Assembly: GCA_928212115.1 (NCBI GenBank)
Contig: CAKMRJ010003334.1
Location: 32,389,578-32,453,577, forward strand
Direction: 5' to 3'
From: Lactuca virosa
Lineage: Eukaryota > Streptophyta > Magnoliopsida > Asterales > Asteraceae
DNA: 64,000 nucleotides
A model generated the notes under the pieces. The model made no database searches, was not told the origin of the DNA, and saw only the letters and a list, made by a program, of their open reading frames with translations. Positions 43,780 through 54,655 of the stretch are shown here, piece after piece (positions within the stretch are counted from its first letter, which is position 1; every line of letters starts with the position of its first letter). A program made the translations under genes and the position numbers.

Positions 43780-46732
43780 CTAACTGGTGTAGTTGGGACT
43801 TCTCTGAAGCTCAACTCTTTTTCTTGTGACTCCAGATCCCTTTAAATATGGAAAGATTGGTGGATCTGGAACTTGTTCAACAGCATGGAAAAACTCGAGA
43901 TTGTCTTCAGATATATTTTTCAAATTATTTTCAAACTTCTTCCGTTTTCTGATCTTCTTCTTTTTCTTCCCAAAATTATTGTTTTCAGATTCCTTTCTTT
44001 TCAAATTTATATCAGAAATCACATTTCCCTCTTTTTCTTCCAAAAGTTTGTTTCTTTTTAACCCCGTCTCAGCCCCTTCAGATAACTTCTTTTCAGGTTT
44101 ATCAGCTTCTACGAATTCCTTTTCAACAACCAAGATCCCTCCTTTGTTTTCCCCAAGCTTATCTGTAGCCAGCTCCCCTGATGTGTATGGTAAATTCATG
44201 TCTGCGAATTTTTCTTGCACAAAGACATTAGAAAACTCACAGCAGCCCTCTAATAAAGGACTGCTGGTACCCATATAATTGACAGAAATACTTTCAGAAG
44301 GAAAATCATCATTATTAATTTGAAATTTAACCACTTCCTCATCAAACTCCATTGAAATCATTCCATTAAAAACATCAATTTTTGTTTTTGCAGTTTTCAT
44401 AAAGGCCTTCCCAAAATAATAGAGTTTGAATCTGAAGTGTCCAAGTTCCCCATGTCCAAAATGTAAAAATCAGCGGGAAAAATCAGATTATCCACTTGGA
44501 CAAGAACATCCTCCAGTGCACCTTTTGGGTGTACTGTCGAGTGGTCAGCCAACTGTATAATTGTCCTGGTCTTTTGTAAAGTTCCTATTTTTAATTTTTC
44601 AAAAACAGAATAGGGAAGGACATTAACTGAAGCTCCTAAATCAAGCATGACTTTTGAAAAATCAAGGTTCCCCAATTTACAAGGAACTGAGAAAATCCCC
44701 GGATCCTTGCACTTTGGAGGCAAACCTTTTTGCAAAATTAAAGAAATATTTTCACCAGCTTTTACAATCTCATTAAATTTCATTTTTTTCTTTGAAATAC
44801 ATAAATTTTTCAGAAATTTAGCATAGCGAGGGATATGTTGGATAATATCTAAAAGTGGGATATTTACCTCAACCTTGCGAAGAATTTCCATAATGTCCTC
44901 ACCATCTCTTTCGCGCTTCGTGCTCCTCAGTCGCGATGGGAAGGGAGGTAATGGCTTGTACTCCTTCAGAATTGGCTTGGGTAGTGCTGGAGTTTCTTTT
45001 TCTTTATCTTTTTCAGCGAATTCTTCAACTAACACTTCTTCATACTCTTCTGTTTCAGTTCCTTTTTTTAGTTTCTTCGATATCTCCTTCTTCTACCAGA
45101 ACTTCTTCAAATTCGTCTTCAGATTCGTTTTTTGGTTCAGATGCACTTAGGCATGTGTATGTTTTCCCACTTCTCAAGGAAATAGCACTAACATTATGCT
45201 TCGGATTGTTTTCGGTGTGGCCCGGTAACTTCCTTGAGATTCCAGACGACCCACAGAAGTGGCAAGTTGAGACACCTGCTGCTCCAGATTCTTGATACTA
45301 GCTCTGGTTTCTGTCTGGAATGCTTGGGTGCTCGTGGCAAGACTCTTCACTATATCTTCTAAGGCCATGATGGAACTATTGGGTTGCTGTTGTGTGTTCT
45401 GATTATGGTAATTCAAATTCTGGAAGTTGGGCTGAAAATGAGAATTCTGCTGATTCTGGAAATTTTTGCTGAAAACCCGGCTGCTGAAAATTTCGCTGCT
45501 GCTGAAATCCGGGTGGAGGCTGAAATTGTTGTTTCTGCTGATAATTATTCTGAAAATTCTGTGGGTAGCCCCCGACAGCTTTGACTGCAACTGTATCCTC
45601 TTGCAATATTGAGCACATATCTGTAGGGTGATCAGTCTTCAAGCACATCCCACATTGTTTCTTTGCAGCTGCTTTTTCTTTAGTCAAGAGCAGAACAGCT
45701 TTTGTCAATTCAGATATCTGAGCTTCCAGATAAACATTGCTGACTTCCTTGACCCCTCTTGGTTGATCTGGATACCACTCGTCTTCATTCCCGGAATGTT
45801 TAGACTCGATCGCCAACTTTTCAATTAGCTCTCTGATTTCAGATGGGGTCATGTCACCCAAGGAACCACCACTGGAAGCATTTATCAGACGTCTTTCCAT
45901 GGGTGTCAGACCTTCACAGAAACAATTATAGAGCTGGTAATCACTAATTCCATGTTGGGGGCAATGGACCAACAACTTCTTAAATCTCTCCCAGTATGTA
46001 TGTAAAGCTTCTCTTTTTCCTTGTTTGATACCAAGGATTTCTCTTCTGAGACTGGAGACTCGTGTTTCTGGAAAATATTTCTCTAAGAACAGCTTCGCGA
46101 GCTCTGTCCAAGTGGTGATGGAACCAGATGGGAGTTCATATAACCATTCCCTTGCAGAATCTTGAAGCGAAAAGGGGAATGCCCTTAACTTTATCTGGTC
46201 TTCTGTGACAGCATGAGGCTTCATTCCTGAACAAACCACATGAAATTCCTTGAGGAATTTATGTGGGTCTTCGTTTTCCAATCCGCAGAATTTGGGAAGA
46301 AGATGAATCAGCCCAGATTTGATTTCGAAGTTCTGGGCTTCTGGAAATGTAATGCAAAGGGGCTGCTGGTTGACCTCTTGAGTGGCCCACTCTCTAAGGG
46401 TCTTTTCAGCATCGTCTCCACTCATGTCTGATTCTTCAGATTCGGTTTCTGAAGAGTCTGTGGTTTCAAATTTAACGGAGGAAGGTGGGGAATAAGTTTT
46501 ATAAGGGTTGTTTTGAGGAGAAGATGGGGGTACTTTAGGAAAAATCGGATCTGGTTCGTTCCACAAGGGAGTGCCTTGTGGTGTGGAGGTTTCTGGGGGT
46601 ATGGAAGATGATGAACCAAAGAGACCAGCTGATTGTTTTTTCTTTTTTTGCTTCTTTCTTCAGTTTCCTTGCAGTTCGCTCAATTTCTGGATTAAAAACT
46701 AAAGGTGTACCTGAACGAATAATTCTTGGCAT
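43780..46732 (-). pseudogene. G3 gag-protease, left unit (frameshifted)
   Basis: The gag ATG at 46732 starts MPRIIRSGTPLVFNPEIER. The capsid region (FLKEFHVVCSGMKPHAVTED, REWLYELPSGSITTWTELAK) is followed by a zinc-knuckle-like CGMCLKTDHPTDMC and a Gln/Phe-rich tail. Protease has MLDLGASVNVLPYSVFEKL, with LDLGAS as active site, and ends IILGRP. After protease about 120 residues of no known domain contain a KKKKKIRKRKK stretch, up to a stop at 43780. Frame breaks lie near 46650 (private), 45460 and 45075 (both shared with the right unit), 45230 and 44400 (private). No RT follows. Confidence 0.88.
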
Positions 46733-46754
46733 AAAACTATTAGAAAGCCCCGTG

Positions 46755-46772
46755 TCCCCGGCAACGGCGCCA
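46755..46772 (-). other. G3 primer-binding site (tRNA-Asp), left unit
   Basis: The minus strand reads TGGCGCCGTTGCCGGGGA, an exact complement to the 3' end of plant tRNA-Asp including CCA, three bases inside LTR 2. The right unit has the same site at 52915-52932. This primer is usual in Athila/Tat-type elements. Confidence 0.92.
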
Positions 46773-46775
46773 ATT

Positions 46776-48494
46776 TGTTAACACACATTCGCGCACGTAT
46801 TAAACAAATAAATTTATCACTGCTGGTTGCACTAAAAATATAGCACAGGGAAGCAGGGTCGGATCCTCAGGAACACAGCCTAAAAGTCAATGCCTTTTTG
46901 CATCAGGCACATCTAGTCAAGAAACAGAGTATAAAAGGGGGGTTTTTTTTTATTAAAACTAATAACTAGAAATGCAGTGATAATAAAGTAAACGAAAATC
47001 AATAATAAAAATGGTTTCAGCTCTGCTGTGACTTTCCTAATCATGCAACTGATCCAGATCTGATTATTTGAGATGCGTTCTATCTAAGCTGGTACTGAGA
47101 AAAACTAACAAGCTCTAGTAATTTCTCTTTTACCTTATTTAGTTAACCAAAACAAGCTCTTCAATTAACCCTAACTTTTTACTGTCTAATCAAACAAGCT
47201 CTTAATTAAGATCAGAAAAGTTGCATTAAGTTCTTTGTAAAATTCCCAGCAATACCCAATACTTCTCACAAGCTCGGAAGCGTAAAGATATGATTTTTCA
47301 GTTTATAATAAAGTCAAATCCCAAACACGGAACCGATTTATTACTTGTTACTTTTACCAATTTATTAGAACAATTACGGATTCTATAACTGATTAACTGG
47401 AATGATAAAACCCTAGCTAGGTGATCAAACTAACAAGAATCAAAATCAAACATTCATTAAGAACAAAACTGAAGGATCTAGATAGAAACACAAATCAAAA
47501 ACCAGATCTAATGATCAATCACATGAAAAGTAATTGTCTTTGCAGAACTGAAAACTAGGGTTTAGCCAGACATGGCTAAAATCTGATCTAAAACAATAAA
47601 AAGAAACATTAAACTACTAAATCTTACTAAACTAAACGTAGGAGATGATCCACAGTCTTCAGATCTTCAGAAATTGATGAAATCGGAGAAGAAACACCTC
47701 CAAAATCGTATTTTCGTCGTCTGGAACCTCTGGAATCGCCAACTTAGGTTACAGGAATGCTATCAGGGTCTATTTATACGTCCAACAGCAAAAACGGCGC
47801 ACCTGCGATCGCATGTATACAACCTGCGATCGCAGGTTTTGAAATAAACGCGTCTGGTGCCTTTTTAATGAAGTAGGATGCTATTTTGACACTTTTTGGC
47901 CAACCTGCGATCGCATGTACACAACCTGCGATCGCAGGTATTGAGTTTTCACTCCCGGATGAATTTTGGGCACAAAAGAACCTCGAAGGCAACCTGCGAT
48001 CGCAAAAAGGGTCACCTGCGATCGCAAGGAGACAACCTGCGATCGCAGGTTGTGCCTATGACGTCCGAAATTTTGTCTACTTTTCAGATCATTTTGAATC
48101 GCGTCAATCGGAGTTACGGTTCTCGAGATATGGTCAAAATACTGACAGGGGGTCAAAGCTGCCAGTAACATCCTTTAACTTTAGATTGCATATTCTATCT
48201 TTGTGTGATCAATTCAATTGAATGTTTCTTGACCAAAGCATCTTCCAAACATTCCTCATAATCCTTCATAAGTCCCAAGCTTCATTTTAAGCTCCAAACG
48301 CGCATCCAACTGCTCCCAAAGCACTGCTCCACTCGAACTATCTGAAATTGACATAAAAACATGAGCAGTACGGGAATTCTAACGAAAGACATGAGCTGAA
48401 CATTGTTTAAATAAATGACATGCAAATGTACAAAATATGATGCTATAATGATGATAAAAACTACTCTATAAGATGCATAAAATGGCATCTAACA
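46776..48494 (-). repeat. G3 LTR 2 (shared middle LTR)
   Basis: 1719 bp. It serves as 5' LTR of the left unit and 3' LTR of the right unit. About ten differences from LTR 1 were counted by eye. There is no target-site duplication at either side. Confidence 0.95.
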
Positions 48495-49939
48495 AATCTC
48501 CCCAAGCTTAAACCTTACTTGCCATCAAGTAAGAAAAAGATAAAACATTATAAACAAATGGAATAATGTAGATAACCAAAAAAAAAAAACTTAGAATTAA
48601 AACTAAAACAAGATTAAGGAAACTAAAAATTTAAACTTTATCAAAACACTTCACTATTTTTTTGTTCATATGATCAGATTTCACAACGAGGAAGCTCCAA
48701 TGAAATCACTACCTAGATAACAGTCTCAATTCTTTATATTAACGATTCAGATTTCATATAATAAGTTAAACCAAGCTTGAGCAAATAATTTTTACGCCGA
48801 ATTAAATTTGTGAAAACAGTGTATTTTTAAAAATAATTTCACGAAAATTCGTTTCTAAAAACATAGCTTGACCAACCCCTCCTTTTTTTCTGAACTCGTC
48901 CAGTAAACGCGGTAGGCTCCATTATGGACAGAAAATCCAAGCTTACCCCTATGATTCCACTATCGAAAGGATCAATCTCATTATACCACACATCTTCTTC
49001 GTCTTGATCAACTCTTCATATGTAACTTGCTTGCTTCTTGATTTTAACTTGAACTTGACTTTGATTTGACTTTGAATTGCAGATTTCTTCAAGTTGCTTG
49101 ATATATCATTTCTAACATATATATATTGACTGAGCACGGATTTTACTTTGAGGCCCACCACATCTTCAATACTTCAAAAATGATAACTATTTTGTGGGTA
49201 TAACGAGAGTTCCCTCCCAACCTCAAAGGCGCAGAAACTATAGGGTTCAGTACTTCAAGGAATGATAAGGATTATCCAATCTAGGTTTTCTTTTTAAGGC
49301 ATCTAAGGAAATTATTTTCAAAACACTGTTCGTTTTTCCATCCCACACTTCCATTGTAAAAATTATCCGACTCTTATGTTGGTTCATATTGAAAACATTT
49401 AAAGCACTTGAAAAGATAATTCTTAAAATTGATTGTAATGAGACCATTATTTTCGGTAACTATCACACTTCATCTTAACAGAGCTATCAAATGTAAAAAG
49501 AATCCTCATCTCATGTAAAATATAAAATTTTTATTTTTTAATGATTTTTTTTAAAATTTTTATATGCAGAAAATAAAAATAAAAATAACTAGAAATAAAA
49601 TATTTTTGGGTTTTCTTTGTTTTTTTAATGCAGAAAAATAAAAATGAAAATATAATATTTTTTGGATTTTTCAAAATTTTGAATTTTTTATATGCAAATG
49701 CAATGCAGAAAATAAAATACAAAAAGAAAATTTTGAAAAATTTAACTAAAAAAAACTGAAAAATTAAAATTTTAAATAAAAATGCAAAATGTTACACTAA
49801 TCTGATTTCCCCAAGCTTGCTTGGAACTGCGACCATCTCTTTATTGATAGCATAAAAAGTAAAAACTACTCATCGGGTTGCCTCCCGGAAAGCCGCCCAT
49901 TTTTAAAGTCGTTGGCTCGACTTTGCCTAACCAGATTAT
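48495..49939 (-). other. G3 3' non-coding internal region, right unit
   Basis: Nearly identical to 42336-43779, including the residual pol-tail reading at about 49931-49866. Confidence 0.7.
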
Positions 49940-52892
49940 CTAACTGGTGTAGTTGGGACTTCTCTGAAGCTCAACTCTTTTTCTTGTGACTCCAGATCCC
50001 TTTAAATATGGAAAGATTGGTGGATCTGGAACTTGTTCAACAGCATGGAAAAACTCGAGATTGTCTTCAGATATATTTTTCAAATTATTTTCAAACTTCT
50101 TCCGTTTTCTGATCTTCTTCTTTTTCTTCCCAAAATTATTGTTTTCAGATTCCTTTCTTTTCAAATTTATATCAGAAATCACATTTCCCTCTTTTTTCCA
50201 AAAGTTTGTTTCTTTTTAACCCCGTCTCAGCCCCTTCAGATAACTTCTTTTCAGGTTTATCAGCTTCTACGAATTCCTTTTCAACAACCAAGATCCCTCC
50301 TTTGTTTTCCCCAAGCTTATCTGTAGCCAGCTCCCCTGATGTGTATGGTAAATTCATGTCTGCGAATTTTTCTTGCACAAAGACATTAGAAAACTCACAT
50401 CAGCCCTCTAATAAAGGACTGCTGGTACCCATATAATTGACAGAAATACTTTCAGAAGGAAAATCATCATTATTAATTTGAAATTTAACCACTTCCTCAT
50501 CAAACTCCATTGAAATCATTCCATTAAAAACATCAATTTTTGTTTTTGCAGTTTTCATAGAAGGCCTTCCCAAAATAATAGAGTTTGAATCTGAAGTGTC
50601 CAAGTTCCCCATGTCCAAAATGTAAAAATCAGCGGGAAAAATCAGATTATCCACTTGGACAAGAACATCCTCCAGTGCACCTTTTGGGTGTACTGTCGAG
50701 TGGTCAGCCAACTGTATAATTGTCCTGGTCTTTTGTAAAGTTCCCATTTTTAATTTTTCAAAAACAGAATAGGGAAGGACATTAACTGAAGCTCCTAAAT
50801 CAAGCATGACTTTTGAAAAATCAAGGTTCCCCAATTTACAAGGAACTGAGAAAATCCCCGGATCCTTGCACTTTGGAGGCAAACCTTTTTGCAAAATTAA
50901 AGAAATATTTTCACCAGCTTTTACAATCTCATTAAATTTCATTTTTTTCTTTGAAATACATAAATTTTTCAGAAATTTAGCATAGCGAGGGATATGTTGG
51001 ATAATATCTAAAAGTGGGATATTTACCTCAACCTTGCGAAGAATTTCCATAATGTCCTCACCATCTCTTTCGCGCTTCGTGCTCCTCAGTCGCGATGGGA
51101 AGGGAGGTAACGGCTTGTACTCCTTCAGAATTGGCTTGGGTAGTGCTGGAGTTTCTTTTTCTTTATCTTTTTCAGCGAATTCTTCAACTAACACTTCTTC
51201 ATACTCTTCTGTTTCAGTTCCTTTTTTTAGTTTCTTCGATATCTCCTTCTTCTACCAGAACTTCTTCAAATTCGTCTTCAGATTCGTTTTTTGGTTCAGA
51301 TGCACTTAGGCATGTGTATGTTTTCCCACTTCTCAAGGAAATAGCACTAACATTATGCTTCGGATTGTTTTCGGTGTGGCCCGGTAACCTTCCTTGAGAT
51401 TCCAGACGACCCACAGAAGTGGCAAGTTGAGACACCTGCTGCTCCAGATTCTTGATACTAGCTCTGGTTTCTGTCTGGAATGCTTGGGTGCTCGTGGCAA
51501 GACTCTTCACTATATCTTCTAAGGCCATGATGGAACTATTGGGTTGCTGTTGTGTGTTCTGATTATGGTAATTCAAATTCTGGAAGTTGGGCTGAAAATG
51601 AGAATTCTGCTGATTCTGGAAATTTTTGCTGAAAACCCGGCTGCTGAAAATTTCGCTGCTGCTGAAATCCGGGTGGAGGCTGAAATTGTTGTTTCTGCTG
51701 ATAATTATTCTGAAAATTCTGTGGGTAGCCCCCGACAGCTTTGACTGCAACTGTATCCTCTTGCAATATTGGGCACATATCTGTAGGGTGATCAGTCTTC
51801 AAGCACATCCCACATTGTTTCTTTGCAGCTGCTTTTTCTTTAGTCAAGAGCAGAACAGCTTTTGTCAATTCAGATATCTGAGCTTCCAGATAAACATTGC
51901 TGACTTCCTTGACCCCTCTTGGCTGATCTGGATACCACTCGTCTTCATTCCCGGAATGTTTAGACTCGATCGCCAACTTTTCAATTAGCTCTCTGATTTC
52001 AGATGGGGTCATGTCACCCAAGGAACCACCACTGGAAGCATTTATCAGACGTCTTTCCATGGGTGTCAGACCTTCACAGAAACAATTATAGAGCTGGTAA
52101 TCACTAATTCCATGTTGGGGGCAATGGACCAACAACTTCTTAAATCTCTCCCAGTATGTATGTAAAGCTTCTATTTTTCCTTGTTTGATACCAAGGATTT
52201 CTCTTCTGAGACTGGAGACTCGTGTTTCTGGAAAATATTTCTCTAAGAACAGCTTCGCGAGCTCTGTCCAAGTGGTGATGGAACCAGATGGGACTTCATA
52301 TAACCATTCCCTTGCAGAATCTTGAAGCGAAAAGGGGAATGCCCTTAACTTTATCTGGTCTTCTGTGACAGCATGAGGCTTCATTCCTGAACAAACCACA
52401 TGAAATTCCTTGAGGAATTTATGTGGGTCTTCGTTTTCCAATCCGCAGAATGTGGGAAGAAGATGAATCAGCCCAGATTTGATTTCGAAGTTCTGGGCTT
52501 CTGGAAATGTAATGCAAAGGGGCTGCTGGTTGACCTCTTGAGTGGCCCACTCTCTAAGGGTCTTTTCAGCATCGTCTCCACTCATGTCTGATTCTTCAGA
52601 TTCGGTTTCTGAAGAGTCTGTGGTTTCAAATTTAACGGAGGAAGGTGGGGAATAAGTTTTATAAGGGTTGTTTTGAGGAGAAGATGGGGGTACTTTAGGA
52701 AAAATCGGATCTGGTTCGTTCCACAAGGGAGTGCCTTGTGGTGTGGAGGTTTCTGGGGGTATGGAAGATGATGAACCAAAGAGACCAGCTGATTGTTTTC
52801 TCTTTTTTGCTTCTTTCTTCAGTTTCCTTGCAGTTCGCTCAAATTTCTGGATCAAAAACTAAAGGTGTACCTGAACGAATAATTCTTGGCAT
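49940..52892 (-). pseudogene. G3 gag-protease, right unit (frameshifted)
   Basis: The same order as the left unit: start ATG at 52892, capsid, CGMCLKTDHPTDMC knuckle at about 51810, protease with MLDLGASVNVLPYSVFEKL (about 50800) and IILGRP. Here gag is broken near 52855 instead of 46650. The protease frame is open through GRPSMKTAKTKID where the left unit is shifted. A G-to-T change (GCAGCAGCC to GCATCAGCC region, 50400) makes a stop after LLEG. A 3-bp-class change near 50195 shifts the frame again. Frame breaks at about 51620 and 51230 are common to both units. About 19 differences between the two internal regions were counted, roughly 0.4 percent. Confidence 0.88.
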
Positions 52893-52935
52893 AAAACTAT
52901 TAGAAAGCCCCGTGTCCCCGGCAACGGCGCCAATT

Positions 52936-54655
52936 TGTTAACACACTGTCGCGCACGTATTAAACAAATAAATTTATCACTGCTGGTTGCACTAAAAATA
53001 TAGCACAGGGAAGCAGGGTCGGATCCTCAGGAACACAGCCTAAAAGTCAATGCCTTTTTGCATCAGGCACATCTAGTCAAGAAACAGAGTATAAAAGGGG
53101 TTTTTTTTTTTTATTAAAACTAATAACTAGAAATGCAGTGATAATAAAGTAAACGAAAATCAATAATAAAAATGGTTTCAGCTCTGCTGTGACTTTCCTA
53201 ATCATGCAACTGATCCAGATCTGATTATTTGAGATGCGTTCTATCTAAGCTGGTACTGAGAAAAACTAACAAGCTCTAGTAATTTCTCTTTTACCTTATT
53301 TAGTTAACCAAAACAAGCTCTTCAATTAACCCTAACTTTTTACTGTCTAATCAAACAAGCTCTTAATTAAGATCAGAAAAGTTGCATTAAGTTCTTTGTA
53401 AAATTCCCAGCAATACCCAATACTTCTCACAAGCTCGGAAGCGTAAAGATATGATTTTTCAGTTTATAATAAAGTCAAATCCCAAACACGGAACCGATTT
53501 ATTACTTGTTACTTTTACCAATTTATTAGAACAATTACGGATTCTATAACTGATTAACTGGAATGATAAAACCCTAGCTAGGTGATCAAACTAACAAGAA
53601 TCAAAATCAAACATTCATTAAGAACAAAACTGAAGGATCTAGATAGAAACACAAATCAAAAACCAGATCTAATGATCAATCACATGAAAAGTAATTGTCT
53701 TTGCAGAACTGAAAACTAGGGTTTAGCCAGACATGGCTAAAATCTGATCTAAAACAATAAAAAGAAACATTAAACTACTAAATCTTACTAAACTAAACGT
53801 AGGAGATGATCCACAGTCTTCAGATCTTCAGAAATTGATGAAATCGGAGAAGAAACACCTCCAAAATCGTATTTTCGTCGTCTGGAACCTCTGGAATCGC
53901 CAACTTAGGTTACAGGAATGCTATCAGGGTCTATTTATACGTCCAGCAGCAAAAACGGCGCACCTGCGATCGCATGTACACAACCTACGATCGCAGGTTT
54001 TGAAATAAACGCGTCTGGTGCCTTTTTAATGAAGTAGGATGCTATTTTGACACTTTTTGGCCAACCTGCGATCGCATGTACACAGCCTGCGATCGCAGGT
54101 ATTGAGTTTTCACTCCCGGATGAATTTTGGGCACAAAAGAACCTCGAAGGCAACCTGCGATCGCAAAAAGGGTCACCTGCGATCGCAAGGAGACAACCTG
54201 CGATCGCAGGTTGTGCCTATGACGTCCGAAATTTTGTCTACTTTTCAGATCATTTTGAATCGCGTCAATCGGAGTTACGGTTCTCGAGATATGGTCAAAA
54301 TACTGACAGGGGGTCAAAGCTGCCAGCAACATCCTTTAACTTTCGATTGCATATTCTATCTTCGTGTGATCAATTCAATCGAATGTTTCTTGACCAAAGC
54401 ATCTTCCAAACATTCCTCATAATCCTTCATAAGTCCCAAGCTCCATTTTAAGCTCCAAACGCGCATCCAACTGCTCCCAAAGCACTGCTCCACTCGAACT
54501 ATCTGAAATTGACATAAAAACATGAGCAGTACGGGAATTCTAACGAAAGACATGAGCTGAACATTGTTTAAATAAATGACATGCAAATGTACAAAATATG
54601 ATGCTAAAATGATTATAAAAACTACCCTATAAGATGCATAAAATGGCATCTAACA
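52936..54655 (-). repeat. G3 LTR 3 (5' LTR of right unit)
   Basis: 1720 bp. About 16 differences from LTR 1 were counted by eye. It is followed by CTTCC, the right target-site duplication, and then by the G2 chromodomain region. Confidence 0.95.

Larger units (their letters stand above)
40618..54655 (-). mobile_element. G3: tandem gypsy (Athila/Tat-like) array, LTR-int-LTR-int-LTR
   Basis: Three LTRs (40618-42335, 46776-48494, 52936-54655; 1718-1720 bp) alternate with two internal regions (42336-46775 and 48495-52935; about 4440 bp). The whole 14-kb block is flanked by one perfect target-site duplication CTTCC (40613-40617 and 54656-54660). No duplication lies at the inner LTR borders. Each internal region has a tRNA-Asp primer site, a gag-protease reading region and a polypurine tract, but no reverse transcriptase, RNase H or integrase. 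The element is therefore non-autonomous. Single insertion followed by unequal recombination explains the structure best. Confidence 0.95.

Noticed and set aside
40618..52935. The duplicated 6.16-kb units as a pure assembly artefact
   Set aside because: The two bodies and three LTRs carry different private substitutions and indels and the outer TSD is perfect, so real duplication is more likely; long-read confirmation remains desirable.
41643..54213. CRISPR-like regularly spaced palindromes in the G3 LTRs
   Set aside because: Repeats are only 12-14 bp, spacers about 8-10 bp, they sit in plant LTR promoters, and no Cas genes or prokaryotic context exist.
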